A DNA stretch of 64,000 nt from Termitomyces sp. T153 (Eukaryota; Basidiomycota; Agaricomycetes; Agaricales; Lyophyllaceae), in NCBI GenBank assembly GCA_018296165.2, contig JACKQL020000002.1:2046001-2110000 (forward strand). Reading direction: 5' to 3'. The notes beneath the pieces were generated by a model that did no database searches, was not told the DNA's origin, and worked only from the letters and a program-made list of their open reading frames with translations. Positions 1 through 14,170 of the stretch are shown here, one piece after another; positions within the stretch are counted from its first letter, which is position 1, and each line of letters starts with the position of its first letter. Both the position numbers and the translations under genes were made by a program.

Positions 1-174
1 GAAGCAGGACATTCAAGTCTTGGAAGAATATCTGTCATTGGGGTTGGGGGAGTGACGTCAAAAGCGGCTGCTGAACGGATGCGGGAAGCAGGCGCCACGG
101 TCGTGGGATGCGCAACCTTATTAGGTAAAGAAGGTATCAGAGCCTTCGAAATCATTGGAGGTGAGGTCGCGTGA
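1..174 (+). CDS. Probable dihydroorotate dehydrogenase, C-terminal end (partial)
   Basis: The window opens inside a reading frame that ends with TGA at 172-174, so only the last 57 residues are visible. They contain a glycine-rich strand-loop (ISVIGVGGVTSKAAAERM) followed by GATVVGCATLLGKEG. This is the usual C-terminal FMN/phosphate-binding part of the TIM barrel in class 1 dihydroorotate dehydrogenases and related FMN oxidoreductases. The class 1 enzyme oxidises dihydroorotate to orotate in pyrimidine synthesis. The assignment rests on this short tail only; another FMN-dependent TIM-barrel oxidoreductase is possible. The gene converges on the HMG-box gene, with 210 bp between the stop codons. 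Confidence 0.55.
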   Translation, partial: EAGHSSLGRISVIGVGGVTSKAAAERMREAGATVVGCATLLGKEGIRAFEIIGGEVA

Positions 175-384
175 GGCGTAATGAAGAATTTTATGAACAC
201 AAATCGGAAATCGTCGAATTACACAAGACTACCAGAAACTATGATTCTTGAAAAGTGATACATATTTATACAAAGAGGAATGATGAAATATGGATAAGGA
301 TACTTGACTTATTGATACAACATTGTAATGTGAAGAGGGTAAGGGTACTATGACGGAATCGAGCGAACGCACGACTTGTGAAAG

Positions 385-1634
385 TCAATGACCCTGGCGC
401 GGCGTAATCCAAGCAACCGGGTCGACAAGGGATGGAGCGATGTGGCCGTGAGTTGTATGGGGTTCATAGCGACCATTGTAATCAATGGAGCTGATGAAGT
501 CGATCTGAAAAGTGGAAGAGCGAGGGAAACCATGGCTAGTATTAACTGAGTTGGATTCATGGTGGCTTTCGGACGGGTAGGCACTGCTGTGGTAACATTG
601 AGAATGAGATGAGGAAGGGGCCACACTCCGCGGGTCAGAAGTATATTGCTGGATCGGATAAGACGAGTTGTTAACCTCTGGCAAGTTGGGGTATTGGAGT
701 GTCCAGCTTGATTGGCACTGCTGCTGTTGATAGTTACGAGACGAGCGCTGATTGTAAAATCATCAGACCATGAATGTCCTGTGGTTGTGAGGGAGACTTA
801 CGATCTCGTTAGAATACTGATGAGCTTGAGTATCAATCTTGGGTCGCTCAGGAGGTAGGAGGGGGCTGCGGAAGGCAGGATATTCGTTCGTGTCAGAAGG
901 GAATTCGAGTGCCTTCTTCGATTTTACAAGAGGAGGATCCCTTCCAAGGGAAAGATCGATTGACTTGACGGCAGTGTCGAGCTCTTTGCCCGCCTTACCC
1001 GCAAGAAGGAGCTCAGCGACCTGTTTGCAGCGAAGCATCTCATCCTCGCCGTTCCTTTTGACGTTTCTCTTGATAACCTGCTTCGTACGGACGTTCGGAG
1101 AGAAACGATAGCCAGGATATTTGATCTGGTGCTCAATCTTCTCCTGCTCTGCCCGGCGGCGCCAGACAGCTTTCTCCTCTTCGGTGAGTTGATTCCAACA
1201 GTGTCCGACGATACGGCTGATATGACGATGGTCGTGTTCAACGGACTTGCTGATTTTTGCGCCAGCCCAGAACTCAGAACGGAAGATCATGAAAGCATTG
1301 CGAGGTCGGGGTATACGATTGCCGGAGCGCAGGCGTGGCGCTGGTTTCTGAGGAGACGGGGAAGGTTGAGGGGAAGGGGTTTGGTACGGCGGCGAAGGAG
1401 GCAAAGAGCCCGAAGGAGAAGAGGCTTCCGAGTAGTTATAGACTGACGTCTCGAAGTTACCAGGGTTGTGACCAGAGATCAAAGTATTGGCAGAAGGCGC
1501 AACGTCGATGAATGACTGAACAGTATTGGAAGCACATTGGTAATGGTAGGGCTGTCCCTGGGAGGCTAAGTAGACAGTGTTAGAGCTTGAAGACAGACTG
1601 AGCAAAAAGAGATACCAAGATGATCGAACAACAT
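385..1634 (-). CDS. HMG-box transcription factor
   Basis: Three exons on the minus strand (1616-1634, 802-1565, 385-747) give 381 aa. The first exon is only 19 nt (MLFDHL). It was chosen because no ATG lies upstream of the HMG box in the main frame, and because a 50-nt intron with a CTAAC branch site and TAG acceptor joins the two in frame. The single HMG box (about residues 91-165) starts with IPRPRNAFMIFRSEFW and continues with a GHCWNQLTEEEKAVW segment, the sequence-specific MATA_HMG type. It is flanked by a Pro/Ser-rich N-terminus and a Ser/His-rich C-terminus. Such proteins bind DNA minor grooves and, in mushrooms, include regulators of mating and fruiting such as Pcc1-like factors. Whether this gene has that role is inference. 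A TATA box lies about 100 bp upstream. Confidence 0.85.
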
Positions 1635-2639
1635 CTGAGGGTTCGTTTGGAGACACAACATACTGAGAGTTTGGCAGCAAAGAATGGGAAAAGTCGGTGC
1701 ATCTTAAAAGACCCTGTTGCACAAGCTTTTATAGTCCTGTGCTTAGCCATGAATAGCGGATGGAAGGGCAAAATTCCGAGCCGTTCCCCTTCAACATGTC
1801 ACATCGTTGAGTGATGAATCTGTGATCGGCGCTGGATTTGGCAATACTCGCGCTGGATTTGGCAACTCTCCGCATTTAGTTGATCAGCCACCCCTCGTTA
1901 TGATCACACACACCTCTCAAAAACAAAGGCCGGCAAACGACGAGTTCTGTAGGCCTTGCGGCTGGACCCTTGTAGATATTGCATCTTTGCCACTTCGACA
2001 CCAGGGTACAACTTTGCGCTTCATTATGACCTACATAAGAGCCATCCAATTATCATTCATCCTTGAACATGCTCCGCCTCATAGTAACGGAAAAGCGGAG
2101 AGACGCCAGACTGTACTTTTCTTTTGGAACTGAGCGGACGGACATGGAATGAGGAATGATCAACTTTCGGATGAACCGCCGGAGGACTTTTCCAAGTTGT
2201 TTTCCAAGGTTCCTTTAAAGTACAAGGCCCTGTTTGTATGTAATGTAAACACGGCGATGCCTATGGTTTCGTGTCCTGATAGTGTAGACAAACATGCCAT
2301 TGTAAATCGTCGTCTATTAATGGCGAGATACATATCTGATATACCCGGACGATGGGCAGCTGTACATTGTGAAAATCTGGGCGGCGGTCGGTTTCCGGAA
2401 AAAGTCTCAATTTTATGTATTCACGTTTGAAATTTTGAAACACAATGTTGGTGTCATAATGAGTCAATGTGCGCAGTCCCGCTCGCTGCCGTCGGTATGC
2501 ACATATTAGGACATGTCGGGGCGCCATCAATTGCCTCACGGGGAATATCAGTCAGGAGGCATTTAAACGCGCCCACCACAATCAATAAATTCTTCAACTT
2601 CAACTTTTGTCCCTGACACCTCACAACTTGAACTGCAGA
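1635..2639. other. Intergenic region, HMG-box gene to PARP gene (divergent promoters)
   Basis: No convincing coding region. The open frames here are short, lack fungal codon character and join nothing. A 16-bp word (GCGCTGGATTTGGCAA) occurs twice in tandem at about 1829-1865. The interval must hold the promoters of the divergently transcribed HMG-box and PARP genes. Confidence 0.5.
1726..1734 (-). promoter_or_regulatory. TATA box of the HMG-box gene
   Basis: Read on the minus strand the sequence is CTATAAAAG, a good TATA element 92-100 bp upstream of the proposed ATG at 1634. The spacing fits a short 5' leader. It also argues against an earlier start codon at about 1722, which would lie almost inside the TATA box. 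Confidence 0.5.
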
Positions 2640-5638
<2,999 letters not shown>

Positions 5639-5786
5639 TGCTGTAGAGAACTTCATCTTGGTTGCTTCATGCATTATTTTTGTTATCTTTCTCAAGTATG
5701 TACGGTCATCTGAGCATTGGGGCAAACTCAAACAAACAAACAATAAAAATTAGACTTTAGTGACCATTTTATTTCCGACGCCATCC

Positions 5787-6841
5787 ATGTCGAAGGGTAA
5801 AGAAAAAGAAGCCGCTATTCCGGTCATGCTCAGCCCTGCTACGGGGAGTGCAAACCCCGCGGCATCCTTTTCCACGCTCTGGGCATACCTCCACCCTGCG
5901 CTAGAACACATCATGAAATCCCCGACCAATGATCCAAGCGGCAAGGCGCCATCTATTGACCTCGGTTTTTACTCCGGCATTCATTCAGCCTGCTATAACT
6001 AGTAAAGTAACCTATCTGTCATGTGGCCTTCACGCCTGATTTTCTTGTCAGTTTCACTGCTCAGAGTGAGGCGGCCAACGCGACTGCTCGTATTTTGGAA
6101 CCCAACTCTTCTAGTGGCACCGACCTCTACGAACGACTTGACCAATATTTTGCAGATGCTACCCGTGAACTACTGATGGGAACTCCTCACGATGATTCCG
6201 AATTGATTCATTATATTGTCCCTTGTTTCAACCGATACTCCGTTGGTGCACAATCAGTCAATCGTCTCCTCAATTATGTCAATCGTCATTACGTGAAACG
6301 CGCAGGAGACGAGGACAAGGGCTGGCTGCGTCTGAGCGATGTCTTAGAATCTGTCGCCAAGACCATTACTCCTGATGACACTAGGGAGAAGATCTCCAAG
6401 CGTTTAAAAGAAAAGCGATTGGATGAGTTGAGGAAATGGGGATACGAGGAAGGGGGTTCAAGCGAACTTCTTGTCGCTGCAGAGGCTTCTGCAGAAGCTG
6501 CCAGTCCGCCTGGTCGCATCGTCAGTGTCATGTCTTTGGCCCATCGTCGCTTCCGCACAGAATTTATTGAACCACTCTTGGCGGTCCCCAAGACGAAGGG
6601 AAACTCCAAAGCAAGGCACAAAATTCCCAAGGTTCCAGCTGGTATGAGGCCATCAGGTCCTAAAGGCCGGTTGGCTCGTGGGGTTAAAGACTTGCTCGAG
6701 TCTAAGGACTTTGACGAGCAAAACAGACTCTATTTGGCCACCTCTTTGGCAAATTCTCTTAGAACTGTTGGGGTACGCGCTGACCATCCGTTGCGAAAGA
6801 AGCTGGACAAATTTGTCGCTTCTGCTGCAGAAGGAGGTTGA
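5787..6841 (+). CDS. Truncated cullin-like protein (N-terminal cullin repeat only)
   Basis: Two exons (5787-6001, 6052-6841) give 334 aa. Residues 31-43 (LWAYLHPALEHIM), about 62-76 and 143-156 (RLLNYVNRHYVKRA) match the first cullin repeat of Cul1, the part that binds Skp1/F-box adaptors. The rest is charged and diverged and ends at residue 334. Full cullins are about 750-800 aa, and here the cullin-homology and neddylation domains are absent. The stop is followed by sequence without further cullin similarity. If expressed, the product could bind Skp1 without recruiting Rbx1, acting as a decoy or scaffold; that is inference. The reading frame is intact over 1 kb with a normal intron, which argues against simple decay. 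It lies 148 bp downstream of the PARP gene on the same strand. Confidence 0.7.
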
Positions 6842-7828
6842 GGATCCTTCGTCATCGAATCAATACCTGGCCTCTGTACAACGTTGCCTGCTAGACTCGC
6901 CGTCTTGCACCGATTCAATCATAATAATGGTTCAATGATCTATTTGACAATCCCATGTGTCGAAATCTAGGACCTCCTCTAGGCTCAAGATTCTCGGAGC
7001 CGGGATTCGTGTCCCACCAAGTGTACTGTTACCCGCCACCGTTTTTGACTACAATATCTCCGAATCATGTTTCGTCCCGCCCGCCACCCAGTGTGAAGCT
7101 TTGATCTATCGAAGCGTCCTGGCTCGTTGTCCGATTAGGCTCATTTTCCTGCCTCTCTGCACGCAGGGTAGTCGATGGAAAATACGAAAGTCCATCATGA
7201 TTCAGAAGTTGAAGATGTCAATCCAATCTCCCTTGGGGACAAGCAGTGGATTGAAAACTTGAAGATCGACTCAAGATGGTCTTGAAAAGCACTTCATGAT
7301 AGCTCCAGTATCTTGTTAATTTGTTATTTTTCACCGGTCCCAAAGAGGAAGAATACGTTCCTTTGAGAAGGAAGGAGCCTTTGGAGCGGAACGAATGCAA
7401 TAGCCAATGTCGATATACGAGATTGTCACTGGGATCTTCAGCGCCACAAGTATCAAATCATTAGATATGTTATGTGCTCGCACCCATGTAGAGGCACGGG
7501 AGCATATGCAAATAGGGAATGCAATGCCCGCGATGTTTGCGAGTTCCAACATTGCTAGAGACGATAAACAGAAATGTCTCGAATCGCCTCCGCAACAAGG
7601 GTATACACATACAGATTACAAATAACGACATGTGAACCTACAAGATCATTGCAACTTTCTGGCACCATCTTCAGAGTATTTAAATATATTATAGCTCCGG
7701 AAGATTGGTTGAAATCGGTTTGAAATTGACAGTCGACGTACGTTGTCTCGACGAGCTTATGCTTATAACAGCAACGAATGAAGCTTTGCATAAGTAATGT
7801 ACTGCAGTCCGAGAGTTGGCCTGATAAG
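6842..7828. other. Intergenic region without a recognisable gene
   Basis: Only short, unsupported open frames on both strands, none with recognisable similarity or spliceable extensions. It lies between the 3' ends of the cullin-like gene and the minus-strand gene at 7829-9371. Confidence 0.45.
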
Positions 7829-9371
7829 TCAAGAGTTTTCTGCCTTCTTCGCCTCCCCATCCCCTGCTCCTTGGACCGTAGCCATAAACTGATCCATATC
7901 CATCGAAAAATTCATATCAGCATCTGTTGCACTCTCGAAGAATGTTTGATCGATATTTGTCAAGTCGAGGCCACTCATGTCAAATGGAGCCTCCGTTCCA
8001 GCGATATTATCTGAGGTGATCTGGTCAATGCCTTGGAGCTGGGAGGAAGTCAAACTTGCAAGCAACGATGCAGGGGAGGATGCAGATCGGGAAATGGATG
8101 GGGGGTTCTTAGATTGCTGCGAGTCGCCGGTATCTCCCTGAACATTGAGTGTAGAGAAGATGTCATCCTCATTATGAGTTTGACCGATATTCTGTAGGAA
8201 AGCCTCCTCCGTCTTGATGGGTTTATCACATTCTGTGACTCTATCCGGTTCAATGACGATTGGCGAGAAAAGGCCATTCATCGTGTTTGCATCGTTTGAT
8301 CCAGAGTCAGGGTCTCCAAAAAGGTCCGTCATGGCCATGTCGATGTCCATGCCTTCCATATCCAATTCAATGGGCCTATCTGCTGTACCACTCATGTTTT
8401 CCACCCCCATCTTGACGTCTCCGCCATCGTTATCCATTGTAAGGTCGATTGTTTGTGAAGAAGACGTAAACGCCGCCATCAGGTCGGAGTGAAACTCATT
8501 GGGACCGCCTATTCGAGCTGATTTTGGAGCGAGAGTAACAGGAGATGCCAGCCCACTAGAGAACATTGAAACTTCCTCTGGTGTGATGTGCAATGCTGAT
8601 GCTGAAAGATCGAGCTTTAGCGGGAGGGCTGGTCGTTGAAGCGATGAGATAGAGATGGCAGAAGGGCGACGCCCAATTTTGGAGGAAGTAGGAGGAGAAT
8701 TCGTTGGGGTCGGGCCAGGGGCATTCGGCGCAGGTTGATATGCATCGTCTATGTCTGGTACAACGGGTAGAGCCACGCGGGTGGCAGTAGGTGATAGTGA
8801 GGTTGATTTGGAACGCGTTCGAGTCGCAATGGCTGCCTCTTCTACTGATCTGAGGCGTTTTTCTTCGCGGTCTAAGTCCCGTTGTAGTGTAGCAATAGCT
8901 CGGAGCTGATGAGTGTGGTTTCAATCTTTGTTGGACATCTGAGAAAAACCATACCAGGTACGATTCCATAGCATCAACTATCTGGTCGTATTTCTCTATT
9001 TCGCGGCCCAAGGATGCGGTTAAAGAGTGAGGTGGTTTTGGGGCATGTTCAATTCCTCTATAGGTCGCTCAAAGATTATTTTGAGCACATGAGCGGGCGA
9101 CTTACAGCCTTCGAGTATCCGCGTGGAAGCCATAGATCTGTCCCGTTTTGATTGCTGCATTCTGGGATAGTCGACAAAATACATACGTCGTAGGAGTGGC
9201 TACTTGAAAACTAACCATGAGACAAGTAGACAGAGCGTTCACTTCTGGCTCTAAGATAGTCTGAGGAGCCGGGGGATCAGGAGGAGGTAGCATCAGAGAC
9301 TTCTGCTGCGATTTAACATCTTTTGCGATGTTGGTGTTCTTCGTAGGGCTAGACTTCAATTTGGGGGCCAT
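7829..9371 (-). CDS. Unrecognised acidic, Ser-rich protein with a helical N-terminus
   Basis: Four exons (9216-9371, 9106-9161, 8955-9057, 7829-8905) give 463 aa with frame kept at every junction. Residues 1-150 are the structured part: a Lys-rich start (MAPKLKSSPTKN) and a long amphipathic helix around REIEKYDQIVDAMESYLLRA and LQRDLDREEKRLRSVEE. The remaining 300 residues are low-complexity, acidic and Ser/Thr-rich. They include DLTMDNDGGD and, near the end, Met/Asp/Phe-rich stretches (DADMNFSMDMDQFMATV) that look like an acidic activation region. I do not recognise the family. The layout (helical bundle plus acidic tail) would fit a transcription or Mediator-type subunit, but this is a guess. 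Confidence 0.7.
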
Positions 9372-9632
9372 AAAGATAAGCTCACTCGGGTTTTGCAGTC
9401 GCACATAAATGATTGCTGAAATCCACACAACTGCAAACACACCGGGCCAATTCGAACCGTCGTCGGTTGTAAAAGTTACACTGTTACAGTGAGAGCCTAT
9501 CTAACTTTGACAGCTCAGATTTACCACCAGTAGTGATTTGTAACTTCTGTATTGTAGTTTTGATTTGTGAGTGAATTACCTACCATTTCATCCAATACCT
9601 AGTAGTTGATCTTGAGCTAGGGCTATTCTTCG

Positions 9633-12600
9633 ATGAGCCGGCAGAAGTCGCCTGCACAAGCTACTCATGAGACAGCTTTGACGGATGTTGGTCCTTTCTA
9701 CGGCTCATTGCTTCAATTTCATTGTTTATTATTCCAGAGACGCATTCGGCATATCACCGCCATCCAGGTTCATAACTTGACTCCATTTCCTGCTCGTGAC
9801 TCCCTCGCTTCTGCTCTGTCGCAACCTGCAGAACAGTCTCAATTCACAAGCCATGGCCACTTATCAGATGACCTGGACGTTACAATGCAACGAAAGCGCA
9901 GTCGTCGAACATCAACTAATTCTCATCGAAGTGTACCGTCTGAAGACGGGTCACGGAACGAAGGTTCTATTGTAGGAAGCACGTCTACAGAGCGAGGTTC
10001 AAAGACGTCTGGTTCTCGCATCCATTGTCTAGAAGGGACTGATCATCGGCAATACCCCACGTCAGGATCAACACCGACAACTCGACCTCATCGAGCCCGT
10101 ACTACCTCTATGGCATCTTCTATCCGTTCTCATATCTCAGGCCCATCTAATTCATTGTATGGCGGGTCGACTTCGACCTTGACGCCGCCAATCAACTCGA
10201 TGTCTTCCGACAATTCGCAAGCCGAACTGGAGAACGTGATACAATCTCGTCTAGTCGAGACTTTTATTACCATCACAATACCTGAGTCTCTTCATCTGAA
10301 TGAACTGCCATCGTCTGTCATTTCGCCTCCTCTTCTATCGTCCGCATCTCGAGACAAGATAGTGCCTTTGAATGCAGAGGGCCATCTTCCCCGCAAACTT
10401 GTGAAAGTTACGGCTACTTCCCCATCAGGTAGAGCTACGCCAAAAATTCGACGTGAATCCGCCACTTTACCGCGAATATCGTCACGACCGCCGAAGTCTG
10501 CTTCAATTTCTGTCACTGAAGTAAATGGGGATGCCAAACGAGTCGCTTTACAGTCGACCACCGAATCGGTGCAATCTTTGCCATTCAAACATGTAATTCC
10601 TGTTCCTCACTATTTTTCCCCCATACATCGACCGTCAACCAATCCCCGGTTTACGATTGATACCACTTCGAATCGTACCCTTTTGGAGGGGGCGGACTGT
10701 AATGGGAGTAGATTGAAGATTGAAGTCTGGGGGAACGTCGGCCCAGGGTGGTATCACAAATTGTCGAGGAAAGGCAAGGAGAAAGAAGTCGATCCCGAAA
10801 GGGAATGGAAGATTCTTCAGGAGCGAGACTTTGACCTCCGAGAGTTGGTTCCTATTCCTGATTCTGTACGTATAACATTCGACTTCTTCATTGAATATGA
10901 GATTTTCTAAAGACACTAGTTCAGTCCTCTGTATACAATTCTCAACTACCCTTGAATTCTTTGGTCATCACTCTCTCACCTCCTGGAGGAATCTTCTATC
11001 TGCCACCTCCAATATCATTTCCGCGACGTTCTTTCTCTCCAGCTGATGGCTGTGCATCAGACCCAGAACCTGAAAGGAAATCAGCTAATTTTCCTTCGAT
11101 GTTCGAGACCTCGAAAGGCCATAGAGAGTGTCCGGTTCCAATATCGCGACGTGGACACCGTGCTGGTGATGCTGCATCCCCTTTAACTTCCCAGAATGAT
11201 ACACCTGCCACGACTGTGGGATGGCAGGATCTTTTCAAGTTCGTTATCTTGTTCACGGTTTCACTTGATTTCTGAGCACTTACATCAGACTTGTGACATT
11301 ACAATCATGTATTCTGGACAACGAATCTTCGCTCTTGGAAGTGGTACGGGGAATTGACAAAGTGCTTGGCTCAGATAGTACTCTTGACCGGGTATGTGGT
11401 ATCCCTTACTCGGTCCACCCTCTTTGGGCTGTGTGACTTTGGTCAAATCATTTCTAACTTTCATAGCGTCGGGAAGTTTCTCAGTACGAAGCACGTTTGG
11501 ATGAACTTGCTGCAAATCATGAGAAGGTGATTCAAGACTCAAACAATTGTATGGACCATCGGCCCCCTCATATTTCTTCTCTGACGTATGTCGACTTCTT
11601 GATATAGTGCGAAGTCAGATTCGGGCTCGGATGAAGAACCTTCATCAGCGAAAACAAATGCTGAACCTTGCTAAGGAGCAACTTGAACAGGATATTGAAT
11701 CTGAGTTTGACTTGAAGAACGAAGTTCTCCTACACCAGTTCGTATAACACTTAGAGATGCGAATTATCAACTAATAGATATTGTATACATAGAGCCCAAC
11801 AGACATCCCTTCGCGCTCGTTTTGGCCCAACTCGTACCACACTCATTAGTATTCTTTCTTCGATTTACCCCATTGAGCTCCTCTCACCACCCGATCTACT
11901 CTATGCCATTCTGGATGTTCCTCTTCCCATACCTCTGTCATGTTCTGACCCTGCTCCACCGTTGACTCTGCCATCTCGCAAAGATGTCAACGAAGATGCT
12001 GTCGCCACCGCTTTGGGATACGCTGCTCAAGTAGTGCAACTTTTGTCAATGTACCTTGGCAAAAGCCTGGTATATCCAGTGACATGCATAGGAAGTCGTA
12101 GTCTCATTCGTGACAACATATCTGCGATGGTTGGACCCCGTATGTAAGTTGAATGGCAGACCTTGGTATCATTTTGGGTTATTTTGAAAATTTGACTTAG
12201 GTTTCCTTTATATTCCAAAGGAGTCGACACCTACCGCTTCGAGTATGGAGTATTTCTACTAAATAAAGATATTGAATTGGTATGGCGAAGCTGTTTCGTA
12301 CCGACTTAATGTATTAACTTACTATTTAGCTTATGACGGATAGAGATCTGCGAGCCTTGGACATGCGACACACTTTACCTAATTTGAAAAATCTCCTTCT
12401 AACCTTGACCGACGGCGAGGGTGCTCTTTTAAGGTAGGCTATAAGTTCCACTGTATTTCTGCTGTTGATTGTCTCTTCAGGCAATCAAGACCCCCTGACT
12501 CTCCGATGTCTCTTGTCTCTGAATTGGAGCTAGCGTCACGGCCAGAGTCTCCTGTCGATCCCAATTCAACCACACCCAAAGCGTCTCATACGGCGGCTTT

Positions 12601-12985
12601 AGAAGGAAGCTCACCACTAGCGAGTCGTTCCTCGACGCCCACAATCGCACCCGATTCATCAAAGAAACCGCGATCGTTCATTGCTTTTTCGCCGTTGACT
12701 GATTTCTTGCGGGGCCGCCATCCGTCATCGAGCCGAATATCAATGAAAAGTCAGCCAGACACAGAAGAACCTCAATCTGAAGAGTCGTCGGCTACCACAT
12801 CGGTATCCGAGAATAGTAGTGACGATGAAGATCGTAAAACAATATCTGGCGTTTCGCGCGGAGCTGACCAAGGGTGGAAAGTTGATTCTCCTTCTGTAAT
12901 CACCCGGGTGGAAAAGTTGAGCGAAGATTCCCATTCACCTGCACATTCGACCCCACCATTGATTGTAACCCACATCGTCCGGTAA
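9633..12985 (+). CDS. UVRAG/Vps38-like subunit of the Vps34 PI3-kinase complex
   Basis: Nine exons (9633-10865, 10925-11238, 11289-11391, 11467-11548, 11608-11737, 11793-12143, 12201-12279, 12330-12433, 12481-12985) give 966 aa. The N-terminus (about 30-60) has RRIRHITAIQVHNLTPFPAR, followed by a long Ser/Thr-rich insert and a C2-like segment (LPLNSLVITLSPPGGIFYLP). A coiled coil runs over about 550-615. A conserved C-terminal block (about 700-798) includes YPVTCIGSRSLIRDN, FPLYSKGVDTYRFEYGVFLL and RHTLPNLKNLLL, the hallmark of UVRAG/Vps38/Atg14-like proteins. These pair with Beclin/Vps30 in PI3-kinase complexes that act in endosomal sorting and autophagy. The last exon is a Ser/Pro-rich tail. 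The exact N-terminus is less certain, because an unspliced Phe/Leu-rich segment near codons 24-34 is atypical. Confidence 0.82.
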
Positions 12986-14170
12986 ATGGTGAACCGTTTT
13001 CTGGAAGAATGTAATATTCTCCGGTGGTCGCTTTGCTTTGAGATTTACGTCGCCCATTGGCACGCGTTACTCGAACTTGGCAGACTTGCTTAAACTTTGT
13101 GCATTCCCAGACCAGGGCGGCAGGGCCAGAACCTCGTCCTGTACTACATAGACTATCCGAGTGCCACGGCCCCTTGATGGTCCACATTTCACAAGAACTG
13201 CATCAAATCCAGCATCAACCCCTGTTGTTGCATGCGGACGATCATCAACGCTAATATGTTTGTACATATGCAGATACATACATCCCCTTTGGAATACGGC
13301 GTCGTCTGAGCTGCTGCACCACGAATGGTATGGTGAAAGAAATGATTATAGGCTGTACTGTTATCAAGACGTATACATTTAAGGAATTGGCACTTGGATA
13401 TCTTTTTAGTGAACGATCGACAACAGGGTCGACGGCGACGGGTGTAAAGCCGGGAAACAATGGGAAAATACATATTGAAGATCTGCCCATACTTATGTAA
13501 ATATATATCTCTGGAGCATCCATGTTTCCCCGTAGAACTGCTCAACGTACATTCGGATGATTCAAATTTGAAAATAGAAGTTTGTTTTCCGCGCTATCGA
13601 ATCGTGACCTTCAGAAAGCAAGGAAGGCAGTATATAAAATGAAAGCGTAGGTACGATAATCGGGCGGTAATTTGTTCATATACATTCTACAATGAATCGG
13701 CGCTCAGTACTGTTAGAGTGGGGCCGCAAAATGCATGAGAGATAGACAAGGAGTGGATAAACATTTTTAAGGGTGGAGACGGAGACCGGAAGTTGAAAAT
13801 TTGAAGGGCATTGCCGATGTGATTAGAGTTCAGGGACCAACGGGTAGCGTGGTCGGACTGACCCATATATTTCACCAAAGGTCCACCTTGTCCACCATTC
13901 GACTTCTGTCAGACTGGAGTTGTTGTAAAAAAGTCGGTTCTTCCCTGTCGTTCATTATCACTGTCTGACATCCAGCAGCCACCACTCCATTGTAACAACA
14001 GTCCTTTTTAGAACGGCTCAAAATCAGCTAGGTGCGTCAGTGATGGCTCGCTCTGCTCGTGTCATGAAACAGCCTTTGATTATGATCATTCATAAGGTAT
14101 TCTTTGCGCATCTGTGCTCCACTTCGTCTATTCCTTCTCTCTGTCGTTCACCGTCCTGGAATAACTCAAA
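12986..14170. other. Intergenic region between UVRAG-like and PUF genes
   Basis: No coding region recognised. Two octamers matching the PUF recognition pattern TGTANATA occur on the plus strand at 13261-13268 (TGTACATA) and 13496-13503 (TGTAAATA). They lie where the 3' UTR of the UVRAG-like gene or the 5' leader of the PUF gene would fall. The segment just before 14171 is pyrimidine-rich, as expected for a leader. Confidence 0.45.

Noticed and set aside
385..1634. HMG-box gene as part of a mating-type locus
   Set aside because: No homeodomain pair, pheromone precursor, pheromone receptor or MIP-type marker is found nearby, so the HMG gene alone does not define a mating-type locus.
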